In this document: piece by piece, positions 30,498 to 43,545 of the stretch
How the letters are laid out: every line of letters begins with the position of its first letter
How positions within the stretch are numbered: the first letter of the stretch is position 1
Source of the DNA: Colius striatus
Taxonomy: Eukaryota; Chordata; Aves; Coliiformes; Coliidae
Reading direction: 5' to 3'
DNA: 64,000 nt
Assembly: GCF_028858725.1 (NCBI RefSeq)
Contig: NC_084766.1
Span: 20,624,501-20,688,500 of the forward strand
The notes under the pieces: model-generated
What the model saw: the letters and a program-made list of their open reading frames with translations, nothing else
The model's database searches: none
Told to the model about the DNA's origin: nothing
Translations under genes and position numbers: made by a program

Positions 30498-31857
30498 TAA
30501 TTTTTTTGCAAGAAAAAGAACACAATACTATTCCTGAAAGTAGTTTAGCTTCCCCTCTGGAGGCTGCTTCCATCACCACTTTCTGCTGTCTGTCTTTCAG
30601 TACTTACCCCATTCAATTTGCCCAATGTGTCTATACCCCTAGGTTCTAGTTCTTTAACTGTATCCACAGACCAAACATGGTTTTTATTTGCCTCACCTGG
30701 GAACTTCTCTTTTTTGTCCATGTGAAAACCTTTCACAGTCTCCATCACAGGAGCATGTCTGGGCTATGATCAGAGAAATGAAAATAAGCAGAAAAAGTAA
30801 TTTTTCCTCTTCATAATCTTTTCCCTTATCTCTTTATAGTGATACTAGCAAAGCTTCCATGCACATTGTGAACTTCCCTGTTGACTTCAAGCATCTTTCA
30901 AGATATCAGTGGAAACTCTTAGGTACATGTTCCTTAAGTTATTTGTTTTTCAGTAACTTGTGCAGATTGTTATATGGGCATAAAATGTGCTTGGGAGGCA
31001 GCAGGAGCTGCACAGCCACCACACCTGAAGAATGCCTGTTCAGAGTCCACACACCAGCTCAGATGCCATACTTTTTTGGTAAAGGAGGAGAGAAGCTGCA
31101 GTCTTATCCCAACTGCTGTAGAAAACTAGGAATAAAGTAACCCCTTTGCTCGTAACATTACAAGTCATTGCTTTATAAGGGAAAACAACTTCTGAGATGT
31201 TCGTGGAGACCTTCCTGCCTACATCCAATTGGCTGTTTAGGAATGAGGCTCTGCTAAATATGTCTCAGGCTCCTTCTTATTTGGGGATTCCTTTCATCTT
31301 CATAGCATTAACAAAATATCAAAGTGCTTTGGTTTGTCTGGCTTCAGGCCCTCTCCTGCATCTCATTGACAGGCTTTACACTTTCTCACTCCCCTATTTT
31401 GAGAAAGACAGGAATAAATAAGCTTTAGGGAGCAGAAAGGCCTTCTAATAACCTGATTCATTGCAGCTGTCACACAGTATGTGTCTGCAAAGTGTCAGAT
31501 CAACCATAAGCTGTCAGACCCATAGACTAGGTTTCTCTACGATAGTCAGGCTTTCTGTCTCACAACTAAGACAAAATGGTTCTACTCATTCTCAAATATG
31601 GCAGTTTTCAACCTACAAAGTTTAGAAAATAGTTTTGTCAGTGCAGCTCCAGGGCTAGAGGACACAGTATTTTTCCCCTGAGCCTTTTGAGCAGGGTGAC
31701 AAATCTGTTAATTCACAACCTTCCTTTATCTTCTTGACAAGGCATCTTCCTCCATGGTAATGTGGTAAAGTTATTTCTCATTCAAAATCAAAGGAAAGTA
31801 TTTAAAGCAAAAATGAGTTAATGGCTCCCTCCTTATCCTTCTTAAGCAAATAAACAG

Positions 31858-32000
31858 AACATAAGAATGAGCTCTGCTGGGTCAGGCTGATATCCATCTA
31901 GCTCAGTATCCTGTCTCTGAGATTTCCTGGTAGCAGATGCTTAGGAAAGAAACAGGAATGTCTACAGTGATGATTTTCTTCCTATATCCTTTCTGCTTCC
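31858..32000 (+). repeat. Old amniote interspersed repeat fragment
   Basis: Contains GCTGGGTCAGGCTGATATCC, CATCTAGCTCAGTATCCTGT and GCAGATGCTTAGG. This resembles the widely dispersed amniote repeat with the core 'GGTCAGACCAAAGGTCCATC ... CAGTATCCTG', common in turtles and crocodilians and decayed in birds. I recognise the core but not a certain family name. Confidence 0.6.
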
Positions 32001-33944
32001 TTATGGCAGCATAAGGATTTCTTGAGACAGAAATTTGTACCTATATCCTCACACATAATAGATGCAGACAGATTTTTTCCTCCATAAATTTGCCTAATTT
32101 AAACACACAGTTTTGGAGGATTTTTTTTTGTGGAAAGAAGCTCTAAATTTTGTCTGCAAGGCAGCACTCGTAGCTCACACTCCAGCTGGTGTAGACATGT
32201 CTAATGTCAGAGAGAAAACATCAAATATATCAGAAGCATAGTCAAAGGAACATTGCCTTTATAACCAGAAGTTGTAAATCCACCAAAGATCCTGGATAAG
32301 CCCCCAGTCCATGAGCCAAGGCTGAATTCTGCTCCACTATGCATAAACATTTAGCAGCACCTCAGTAGATTGTTCACAGTTCATACAGACATATCTGTCC
32401 TAAATGACATCATAGACAAGGCTTCACAATAATCTTGCCTTAGCATATCTCCTAAGAGCGAACAGATTTTCCCCAGACAATTATCAGAACCTCATCAGTA
32501 ACATGCCATCTAAATTTGTCAAAATGTAATTGAAATTTTCCCACCATATCACTATGCAAAAGGAGCCCTGTACTGGTAAGGAAGTCAGACCTATGTGGTG
32601 TGTGCCTACATCAGCCAATTTGACTGGTGCTCCAGCAAATAGTGAGGAAAAAGATCTCTACATGTCAATTTCTTTCAGAATTTAATAATTCTCTGTAGTA
32701 CCAGTCACACTTTTAACGACTGACACAGCTTCTTTCACCGTGGGCTCTGGAGGCTGACAAATTGCGGAGTATCTCTCAGTACAAATGTCAACGATCAACC
32801 TGCCTCTCCAGATGACTCAGCCCTGCTCTCCAGTCTCTTTCCCCTGGCACCTGGGCTCAGAACAGTTAGGTGTCGCTGCTGGGCAGGACAAGGAAACAAG
32901 GGCCTGCCACAACTTCCTCCTCTTCTGTTGGAGCTACTCAGCACAACCTATAAACAAACAACTCTTGATAGCACAGCTGAACTCTTCTTTAAAACCTACA
33001 TGAGAACCACTGTATCACAGTGCAAGAATGAGCATGTGTCAATAAACCGAAGAATATACTAAAAATAGACGGGGAAATCTACAACCTGTGTGACTCAAGC
33101 AAATATATACTTTCAAAAATACCTTAAGGTAAAAAGTAAATCTATATTTTGAATCAGCATGCTGTTACATGGAAAGACCTGCTGTAGTATGGAATTGTAA
33201 AAAATAATGTGGAAAATGCAAGCATATTTCATATTTGTGCATTTTCTGGATCAGGAAAAAGTCAGATGTCAGTTCAAAGGGCTGCAAAACAGTTTGGGGT
33301 TTTCTATTTCAACTCCATTGCAGGAGAGTACTAAAAGGTTCAGCAGTCAAGTTGGGCATGGACAGTGCAGCAGATCTGGATATGCTGGATAAATCCAGGT
33401 GTTTCAGAGAAAAGGCCAAAGTGTCTCCAGAATACCTAACACACATTTTCACTAGCATTTAAAATGCTTGAGGGGTTCTTCCAAAACAGGAAAGAAGGCA
33501 TTTTAACAAAAATTTCAAGCACATAATAGCAAGTACATAGTACAAAATAGCTAATTACAAACTTGCCAGATGAGCCCACCACTCTCTCCAACAGCCGCCA
33601 GTACAGAATACAAATAATAAACAATAAAGGAGATAATATAATGAATCCTGAGGAATAAGGCTTTATAAAAATGACTTTTTTTTTTTGTGAAATATTATAA
33701 TTGTAGTTTAAAAACATTCTGAAGTGTTTCACTTTATAAAACATGAAATAATTAAAACTAAGGTGACTGCATGGCAGTGTGCAACCTGTCTGGTGTGAGT
33801 CTTACAGCACAGCAGCCCTGGGAAGTCACTGCTGAGGGGGTGTGATTCTGTGGAATCTTCCCTACCCATCAGTGGCTATGCACCTTAATGCCTTTAGCAG
33901 TGCTCTGAACAATAACATCACTTACAGCAAAATGTCACAGATAA

Positions 33945-33960
33945 TGTGTGTGTGTGTGTA
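33945..33960. repeat. (TG)n microsatellite
   Basis: A short TG dinucleotide tract in the spacer. Confidence 0.85.
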
Positions 33961-34307
33961 TTTACAGCTTGCTACAATCTACATTATAGATCTAGGACAA
34001 AACAGAGTCCTCCCCAGTAGAATCCTGTTTATAATATGAAGCCTCAAGAGAACTCTTTGCATCTCTGACCTATACAAAAGGACTGCTATCTCTATCCATG
34101 GCATTTTTGCTGAATGTCATTTTGGTTGAGGAAAACAAGGTACAGACAAACACATCTGGCAAAGTGGTGCCTAACATCACAGGCTGCTTTCCTCTGCCCA
34201 AAGTGCTGTGTCAGCCTGCCTCTGTCCCACCTTGCTGTACACATCCTGGCTGCTTCTTGGACCTGGAAAACCCTGCTGTTACCTATTGTGGTACTCCAGG
34301 AGACTGA

Positions 34308-34436
34308 GAGTTGATCAATGTACACAAATCTATGGGGCCGGATGGGGTACAATGGTCTGGTGGTTGGTAGGGCTAGGCCAAAGGCTGGACTCAATGATCT
34401 GAAAGGTCTCTTCCAGATGAAATGATTCTATGATTT
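34308..34436 (+). mobile_element. CR1-like fragment, internally deleted
   Basis: Starts with TCTATGGGGCCGGATGGGGT, which resembles the conserved 'MGPDG' region early in the CR1 reverse transcriptase. It passes within about 40 bases into a CR1-type tail (GGCTGGACTCAATGATCTGA, then AATGATTCTATGATT). Most of the element between is missing. The tail is a firm match; the upstream part is less certain. Confidence 0.7.
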
Positions 34437-35060
34437 CTACATCAGTCACTTTAGCCAGGAAGAACTTAGCATATATTATGCTCTACCACATTCTGTTCAT
34501 AAATCTCTCCCCAAATGGTACTCAAGCCTCACAAGGAGACTGAAAGCAAGCAGGTTTTCTGCCTTTGCTTTGCAGACATATCTTAGTTACATAAGGTAGT
34601 TTCTTCTTCCTGTTTCTTACAGACAGTACAGATAACATGCTACATTAGTTTAATAATTTGGTTGGTTTTCTGAAAGTGTGACAGCATTTCCCAGCCAAAT
34701 GCAGGTTTGGCTTTTTTTCCTTTTCTACTAAACATGTTTTACATGTCCATCTTTAACTATTCATTCAAATTCCTTATCAGGCCGAAGAACACTGGTTTGT
34801 TCTTTTCCTTTTATGACTGTGGGAGACGTTTTTGTGAAATAAACATAGTCACACTTCAGAAATGAGGAAAAACATAATTCTGAAAAGCTTTTGCTCATGC
34901 CAGCCCATTTCAAGATGAATTGTACCACTGTCCTCATGGCAGATGAAAACTGTCAGGACTTGGGTCTAATTTGCCTATAGCCCACCTGGAGATTTCTCCA
35001 ATCTCAACTGCTTTTTGATCCAACAGGCTGAGATCACAGGCACTGTTATGTTATGTTCTG

Positions 35061-35078
35061 CACACACACACACACACA
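35061..35078. repeat. (CA)n microsatellite
   Basis: Nine CA units in the ACTA2-FAS spacer. Confidence 0.9.
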
Positions 35079-38000
35079 GTGTGCCCCCAGGGACTGGTAC
35101 AGTCTGCACAAGCCCTCCATTCCACAGACAGACAGCCTGCACTGCCTGGTTTCACTGCAGCTTTCAGGGCTTCAAGAATATCCCAAGCACCTACAGGCAG
35201 AACATGCTAAAGCCTGCTGATTCATGTTCTGTTCTTCCTGTAAGTCACTAACAGCACTAAATAAAAGACAAGATTTTGTCTATCTCTGTCTCAGAATTAT
35301 GGTTTCTATTACGCTGTCAGCCCTGTGAGTACTCTCAGGTTTCTCTTTCTTCAGTTCCTTGCTAGTAACTTCTTGAATAGACATAGTAACTCCTTTCACT
35401 GCTACAAAACACTGTTGCCCAAGGATCTTAAAAATGCCTGGATGGTTTCCACTACAGGATACCAGAAATACATACAATTCTTTCAGCTTCCTAATTAGAG
35501 CCTGTTACATACTGCATTGTATTCAGATGATTCTGGGAATTCATTTACAAGGTCAAAAGCTCAGAGCTCTTCAACATAATATAAATCTTTTCCCTGCACT
35601 CTGATTAGTCTGTGTTATACAGCATGAACACGTTGTTTATTAAAATGAGAAAATTATGCAATTAGCAGGTCTTCAGCATAAACATATCCCTTACTGAGTT
35701 GCATTTCATCATTGCTGGAGTATTTTACAGCACTAAAACTCAGCACCGCTTGTACTGCAAATGGCGAGGCCTTCTCAGAAAAATGGGCTGGGGGCAACAG
35801 GGTACAACCACACTTGGGAAAAAGGGCTAACATCTGTTTTCCTTTTTTCTGCTTACACAATACAAGCTACTGTTTTAATGACGGATAAACCTTCCATATT
35901 ACCTTGATTTTAATAATTTATAGTTATTCTTCTGTAGACTTATTTTTGCCAGATCCTGTTTTCCAGGTATGCCCCCTGAAAAGAAAACATGTGGGTTTTG
36001 TACCAGGTCACTCAAGAATAGTAGAACAGTAGCTAGGAAAGCCACACAGCAGCAGCCCTTCACCACACCAGGTCAAAATGCTTCAGGCTCTGCCATGAAG
36101 CCAGGGCATGTCCCTTTAGGGGCTGATGGAGAAAGGGTTGGTGGCCAGCCCTGCCTCTCAGAGGAAGGGAAGTCCTCAGTTACTGACATAATGTACCTTT
36201 ACTTCCTCTTTATGGACTTCAAAAAAATTTTAGCTTTGCTCAAGACAGCATCAAAATTACCATTTATCTCAAGTAAAATCTCGACTCACTGAAGTGATTC
36301 AATGAGACCTGAGAATTCAGTTAAAAATCTGTACTTTGAGAGGTAAAACAATTTCCTTAAACTATTACAGGAAAGGGATGTGAGTTCCTCTTCATTTCTC
36401 ACATGAAAATGAGGAACTGCTCTCCTCTCAACTGGTTACCAACAGACAGGGTTGTTTCTGAGCACCTCCAAGCTGGAAGAAATACACAGGGAACCTGGAG
36501 CTTTCAAAGCTGTGGCCTATACTAACAGACTCCCCTGCCCATCCCAGGGGAGCAGAAACATGCCTTCTGCTGTTCATCACTCTGCAGCTCCCCATCTGAT
36601 CTCCTATTTCTGTGTGAGAGCTGGCTGGCAGCAGGAGAGGTAGCTACCATGCAGGGAAGAAAGGTTGCTTCTTGCAAAATGCCTAGTTTCCAAGAAATAT
36701 TTGAGAAATTATTCAGCTAAAAAATATCACCAATATCTAACATGAGAATGTGTTGGTCTGCTTCACACAGCAAATATCAGTGCATCACTTCTTGTTATGA
36801 CCACTGCTGGAGATGCACAGCTTTCTAGACCCATCATTTAATTGTTGATGAGAATCACCAACAGAAAACAATCAATCGCATTTTGATAGAAATATAAATT
36901 AGGTTTTATTCCATACTCATTTCATTTGCTCATAAAAGCTTGACTATGCAGCAGGCTGTGCAGACAAATACAGAAGAGATGACTCACTCCTGTAGCTGCA
37001 TGAACTACTCAAGCCTCTTGTCTGTTTATGCAGATGTGTGGTAGAAGTGGGGGAGTAAGTGAAGGCAGGGCACAGTGACAGCCCCACTACCTTCCAACCT
37101 TGCTCCTACCAAAACAGCCCCTCTCTACCAGAAGTTAGCTCTTGATCATTTACCTGAAGCATAAGCCCTGGCTAAAAGCTCAAAGCAGTGCCCAGGAGAG
37201 AAACATTCAGGGTGAGATCACTGCATCCTGTTCTCGCTCTGAAGAGCCTTTGATGTTGCAGAGGATGCTGAACTGCATTGTAGATGTTAGTAGGAGGGAT
37301 AAAACTTTTAACGTTATTGTTGTCCGTGTCCCCCCTCCCCCACTGAAAAATTTCAAAGCTTAAGCTTTGAAAAAAAAACTTGAAAGAGTTTGGAGTCTCA
37401 GCCATAACACATTGCTTTACTTAAGTGTGCTAATCTCACTTTTTAGATGATATCCCAGAAAGAAGAACATAACAGAGCAAAGCAAAGTGATAGAACTAAA
37501 TCTTCAAAAACATAACATTTCTTACAGTTTCAGAAATTCTGATCAACTGCAGCACGCTAAGGTCTTTTACAATGTTTCTTTCAGCTTCTTCTCTCCACCA
37601 CCTTTAGTAAAATTTGCCTTAGTTGACTGTAAAAAATGTTATGAAAACTTTTTTCCTTGAAGGGTGGCTGTCTGGGTGTTGCTTACTCATCATTGGAAAT
37701 AAAGCCATCTCATGTGCCTGTTACTGCTATCTTCATATCAAAGGCAGAATTAAAGAATCCTTTTACACACATTTACCTTTTAACTCCAGTTATTTCTCTA
37801 CAGATTTTTCCTTTCCCATTCTCAGTATGAGGGTTCAGCATTGGATTTAAATCACAAATGCAGGAAATTGATATTACTCACAGACCAAATACTCCATGCT
37901 CTGTCCAGACAGTGACTGAAGGGAGAAGGTTTGAACGCTTCCTCACCTCTGGAGACCAACTAGCCTCCCTAGCACATTGTCTCAAGAGCTTTTATAGTCC

Positions 38001-39140
38001 TTTCTTAAAACATTTGCTGTACATTAAGTTTTGCAAGTATAAAGTATAGCCAAAGAAGAACTAAGAGCATATTAGCCTGAAAAAAAAGATAAGAAAGCAC
38101 CAGACAACCTCTGAAAACAAGCTGCCAGTCACAAGCTCTGGATAGAGATAGAGCTCTGCAAAACATTTAAAAGAGGTGCATTTACAACATAGCAAGTCAT
38201 TTTTTAACTAAGCCCATGTGATGTGCAAAATATTTGCTAAATAATGCAGCATTTGAGTTCTCAGCACTCACTGGTAGAGTGCATACACAGAGGATTGGGA
38301 CAGTATGGTCCCATGGCTAAAATAAAGTCAATAATCAACACTAAGAAAGAAACACATTTACATTTATGGTAAGGTTACAGTGATTGGCTGTAGGAGCCAC
38401 CAGGCACCCAGCCAATTTTCTTTCCCAGTCTAAGGAAATGCTCAATTTGTTGGAAAAATGGTTTTGTTTTTTTTTTTTTCCTGCTGAGAAGAATGCACTG
38501 ACGTCATCAAACTGGGGCTGTTGAACAAAACCATGGATCCAGGGTTGTATCCAGAAGTTAAAGCACATGGGAATGGACATGTATCTGTTTCAGCTTTCTT
38601 ATGGAGTGGCAGGGACTACTGCCATTTCTCCCTTATCACCTTCTCCAGAGGAGAACTCCTAGAGGGGACAAATGGCTTGCTACAAGTTTCAGTTTCCACT
38701 CTGTTTTGCTATGTTTCCAATCAGTTTTGTTGCTAGTGTGGAGTTTTTTTAGATAAACACTTGCATCTATGGCTCCACAGGCCTATTTATCAGACCATTC
38801 TTACTTCTAATAGGAACATGCTGCGTGCCAAAACTCACTATCTGATTTGACATAGCACCATGCAGCGCCCTTACAGAAACAAACCATAAATCTGTCGGAT
38901 CACAGGCTGCTTTCCCACTCTCTGCTGTCGTAACATCTTCTCCACCCATAGAACAGGCTCTCCTACCACACCATTTGACTGAGAACTTTTCACTACGCCA
39001 CTAACCCAGATGATTTTAAGTAGTATCTCAGAAAGGGAGATAGATAACCTCCAATTGTCAGAATCTGGCACTATCACACTGCAATAAAACAGCTAAAGTT
39101 ACAGCAGTTACAGATATTTCTAGTCCACAAGATCATATAG

Positions 39141-39353
39141 GAAATACAAGGAAGAATTTCTTCACTGTGAGGGTTGAGGGAGCACTGCAACAGGCTGCCC
39201 AGATGGGCTGTTCAGTCTCCTTCTCTGGGGACATTCAAAACCCACCTGGATGAGTTCCTGTGATCTACTCTAGGTGGCCTGCTCTGGCAGGAGGGTTGGA
39301 CTGGATGATCTCTCAGTGTCCCTTCCAGCCCTTGAGATTCTGTGGTTCTGTGA
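39141..39353 (+). mobile_element. CR1 LINE 3'-end fragment
   Basis: A 5'-truncated CR1 covering only the 3' UTR: AATTTCTTCACTGTGAGGG, ACATTCAAAACCCACCTGGA, GGTTGGACTGGATGATCTCT, ending ATTCTGTGGTTCTGTGA. The terminal repeat is of the TTCTGTGA type, so it differs in subfamily from the ATTCTATGATT copies. Confidence 0.92.
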
Positions 39354-42300
39354 AATCTGCAGCTGGTGGATCAAGCAAGGTCACTATTTTAATTTTTCAC
39401 AGAAGCTTTGGAAAAAAAAGGGCAAAGCATCCCATCATAAATCTATGCTCAGTAAGGGCTGATGACTTAAGGACTGATGCCATTCTAATCATTTCCCAAC
39501 AGAGTTGTCTGATAGTGACAAGCATCACAGAATGAAACAAGTTTGAAACAAAAAAGGAGGAGATACAATAGAGCTCCATGACTAATAGATTACTTAGTCT
39601 AGTTCTTGAACCAAAGGTCAAAATTAGGTTGTAAATAAAATAAAACAAAATGCAGACTGAAAGTGAAACAAAATTATTCTGCTTTGGGCACAATTAGTAA
39701 ATGTTTGAGTTTTAGCCTCTTTCCCTTTAAAGTTCAGGTTGTTTACAAAACATGAATCACAACATAAAGTGTTCCATTTTAAGTATCTCCAAAACATCTG
39801 TTCTGTATTCTTTTCTATTCACCCCCCCCCTCCTTTTCAGCCAAATCAAGTTGTTTAAATAGAACCATTTTGTCCCCTAATCCACACTTTACTGCAAACT
39901 TACTGTCTACAGGGGAATAAGTCAACATATAAAAGACAGGAAAATGTAAAGTTTATAGGAAGACAGTTATAGTGCAGAGTTCATAACTCTTCTCAAATTC
40001 AATAGCTACATTTTTTACCTCAGTGTAAGTTTTTTGTGCAACCATCATCTTCTAAAGTGTATTGTAAGTCAAAGGAAAATTTAAGTTTAAAGGAAGTGCT
40101 TGGGTTAAGTTACACTACATTAATCTCAGTGCCCAATCTTGGTACAAAAGAACTGCTAATTAATTAACAATATGCTGAAACAAATCTAAACTTTGTTTAG
40201 ATTTTTGTTTAAAAACACCAAACCGACCATATCTTTAAATGAACAAATCTGTAACAAGTTAACAAAGAAATAAGTGATAGAAAGCAAGTCAGATCTTATC
40301 TGTGTGCTTTTGTGCTCATGTGTATGTCCCCATCCCCATCCCCACCTGCATGCCCTCACCCGTTATTTTCCCTCTGGAGTATAAATATCAATTCAACATT
40401 TGAAGATGAGACCAATACAATGCATAGCCCTCTAGGCCCTGTTTTATTTCACCTTGACAATTTTTTCTTTACCTGGAGAGACGATAATTAAGTTATCTTT
40501 CTCAAAAATTTGGCAATTCATGAGGTTATAATACCCTGATGGAGGCAGTTTCTCTAAGTGCAAGTAGGGTACTGGAGAAGGAAGAAAAGGTCCGGTGTCA
40601 GTTAAGACGTGAATACAGATTCAAGCTCAGCTACTCTCAAAGCCAGAGTACTGCAGTCACGTGTGTCTAAATCTTTTCTTGGTAGTTTTTGCAGTCATCT
40701 AGAACAGAATTTCCTATGAGCAGTGTACACACATAGACACAGAACAAGAAAAAAGAAAACAAACACAAAAATAAAAACAGTGCAGTTTAATTCCAAACTC
40801 TTACACTTTTAAAGGTGGAATTGAAAAGTAACTAGAAAGTCTGTCTCTTGTGCATTAACAGTTCCTGGAGGTGACCACACCATAGTCTCATCACTCTTTG
40901 CATGTCAGGAAAGGTGCAAGGCCATCTGCTGGTAAGAAAAACAGAGCAGCCTCTTGTTCTGCTTAGCACCTCTCGACTGGTACCTGAATCAAGCTATAAA
41001 TGAAGAGTGAGTCAAGGCTGTCACATTTACCAGCCTCAAAAAGCTGCTGTAACCTACAGAACAGTGCAAAGATGAAAACGCTGACCTTACAGCACTCACT
41101 GTTATTGATTTGAGATAGTCAAAAAGCAAAGAAAAAATCCTCCAAACACATAAGTGTCTCTTGAGTTGTCATCATTATGTACATAAAAAAACCCAACAAA
41201 CAACTACAGCTATTAACTACATGAGGTATGACTCCAAGTCATGTGCACACGCTACTGCTATGACAAGAATCTGGTGGCTTCTCAAATGTCTCTCAAAGCT
41301 CCCTACACAGACAAAAACACCCCACCGCAAAACAGAGCGATGACACTCCCGGCAGGGCGGGGAGGAGTGCAAACCACATGCACCTCATAGCCATTGCTAG
41401 CTGCCTCAGCAGAAGGTACCAGATAATTAGGGCAAGAAGCACACTGAGATGTCACTGAATGCACAGTAATTCCTGCTTAGGGCCTGGCCACATCAGGATT
41501 TGGTTTGGGGACAAACTACAATTCCTCAAGTGAACTTGAAAGCAATTCTGCCAAGTTTTCTGCTGCAGCAGCCACCTATATTTGGACTGTGTTGCTTGCA
41601 ATCCCCACACCACCCCTACCCGCACGCAAATTTCCGCTAAAATTAACAGCCTCGGATGCACACAGATTTGGGTTTACCCAGTGGGAAAAAGAGATGTGTA
41701 ACACAGATGCTGGAGCCATGAGAGGTGATTCTTGTTCATCATACTCCATACTGCCACCAGGAAGGCAAAAAGTTGATTGTTAAAGGATATTCCAGAGGCA
41801 GCATCTCTAAAAATGTGTCAGCAGTAGATTTCATTTTATCCGGAAGTGGTTAAAAAGCCTGACATATTTAAAACAGCAGCTGTTTTTGCTGATGTTATGA
41901 ACCCAACTTATCTGTGTGACAGCTAAGAGCCTTACCAGCAAAAAAATCTGAAGTTTCTCAAAATCTGAAGAGTTTCTGAAAATCTGAGTCATAAACCACT
42001 GAAAAATGGTGTTTAAAACGAAAATGCCAGCTCAATTGGAACCATGGTCTTCCCAAGGCAAACAGCATCATGTTAAAACCTGAAAGATCAAAACACATGT
42101 TGATAACTGACATCATCATGTTATTTCTAACACTATGAAGAAGAACAGACTACCAGCACTTCAATCTGCTGAGAGCTTGCAGGAAAAAATCAAGGAGTGA
42201 CTGGAAATAGCTATGAAATAGAAGTCATAGGCTTGAGCAATCCTTTCAACTGAATAGCAAAAGGCAACCTCTTCAGCTACAGTGAATTTATTCTGAATTG

Positions 42301-42410
42301 TCTGCTTGATTTCCAAGCCTGTCCTTACCAATATTGCAAACCTGGAGTTTCTGCCCTTGGTGGGGAGTCAATTGCTCTACCCAGTATTTGAAGCAAATGA
42401 AGTGAATGCA

Positions 42411-43095
42411 CCTGCATGAGGCGATGGAGTGAACTCAGCTGATGACACCAAACCAGGAGGACTGGCTAATTCCCCAGAAGGCTGTGCTGTCATTCAGCGG
42501 GATCTCAACTGGCTTGAAAGTTGGGCAGGGAAGAAGCTCATGAGGTTCAACGAGGATAAGTGCAGAGTCCTGCACCTGGGGAAGAGCAACCCCATGCACC
42601 ACTACAGGCTGGGGATTGACCTGCTGGAGAGCAGCTCTGAGGAGAGAGACCTGGAACTTCTGGTGGACAGCAAACTAACCATAAGCCAGCAATGTGCCCT
42701 CATGGCCAAGAAGGCCAATGCATCAAGAAGAGTGTGGCCAGCAGGTTGAGGGAGGTTCTGCTCCCCCTCTATTCTTCCCTGGTGAGGCCTCATCTGGAGT
42801 ATTGTGTTCAGTTTTGGGCTCCCCAGTTCCAGAGTGATAGAGAACTGCTGGAGAGAGTCCAGTGGAGGGCTAGCAAGGTGATGAGGTGACTGAAGTATCT
42901 CTCTTATGAGGAAAGGCTGTGAGACCTGGGACTGTTTAGCTTGGAGAGGAGAAGACTGAGGAAGGATCTCATTGACATTTATAAATATCTAAAGGGTGGG
43001 TGTTGAGAAGATGGGTCCAGTCTTTTTTCTGCAGTGTCCAGTGACAGGACAAGGGATAACGGGCACAAGCTGGAACACAAGCAGCTCTACTGGAA
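42411..43095 (+). mobile_element. CR1 LINE fragment lacking its 3' end, abutting FAS promoter
   Basis: Begins at CCTGCATGAGGCGATGGAGT in the reverse-transcriptase ORF. It runs through WAGKKLMRFNEDKCRVLHLG-like frames and into the 3' region (ACAAGCTGGAACACAAGCAG), then stops abruptly at CTACTGGAA before the GC-rich FAS island. The last roughly 250 bases, including the octamer tail, are missing. That is unusual because CR1 normally loses its 5' end. Confidence 0.92.
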
Positions 43096-43109
43096 CGGAC
43101 ATCCAAAAG

Positions 43110-43545
43110 GAGCTGCCGAGCCCCTGCCTGCCTTTCACGGCGGGGAGCTCGGCTCAGAATGCCTGGGGCTGCCGAGCCGCACGTCTCACGCCTGAGGAGT
43201 CGGCCGGGCCTGCAGGCTGTGCCCGGGGCTGGCAGCCGGCGGCTCCGGGGCAGATTGCGGCGCCCCGCGCCCCGTGGGCGGGCCGGGCCGTGTTTACCAA
43301 CATGGGAGGAGCCGGCGGGGGCTGGGCGCTGGAGGCGGCCGCATCGCTTGCGCTCGACGGGAGGCTGTTACACGACTCTGGGAATCGGCGGCATGGCCCG
43401 AGGTCTCTTTCTCCTCCTCGTAAGTGTCCGGGCGGGTGGGCGGGAGCCGGGCGGGCCAGCGGTCGCGGCGGGGCTGTGCGCGGCCCGGGCCAGAAGCGCT
43501 GACTGGTTTCTGGTCGCCGCCGCTGCCAGCAACGAAGTTTTTTTT
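43110..43545 (+). promoter_or_regulatory. FAS: FAS CpG-island promoter
   Basis: A sharp rise in G+C and CpG density in an AT-rich region, covering the FAS start codon. GC boxes of the form GGGCGGGC occur near 43277 and 43430. There is no convincing TATA box, so initiation is probably dispersed, as for mammalian FAS. The 5' UTR and start site cannot be fixed from sequence alone. The left edge coincides with the end of the truncated CR1. Confidence 0.8.
43393..43419 (+). CDS. FAS: FAS coding exon 1
   Basis: ATG at 43393 (context GGCGGCATGG), encoding MARGLFLLL, then donor GTAAGT in phase 0. It supplies the start of the signal peptide. Small, but fixed by its position in the CpG island and by phase with the next exon. 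Confidence 0.88.

Larger units (their letters stand above)
27850..42410. other. Spacer between divergent ACTA2 and FAS promoters
   Basis: About 14.5 kb with no gene I can support on either strand; the open frames are short, unrelated to any family I know, and lack splice or composition support. Contents seen are microsatellites at 30473, 33945 and 35061, an old amniote-type repeat at about 31858, CR1 fragments at 34308 and 39141, and a 22-base palindrome at 37351. Distal enhancers for either gene could be here but nothing in the sequence alone identifies them. Confidence 0.7.

Noticed and set aside
42429-42749. Open frame of 106 codons before FAS
   Set aside because: It is CR1 ORF2 sequence inside a broken copy, not a host gene. 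The same holds for frames at 7251-7508, 48084-48272 and 49370-49885.
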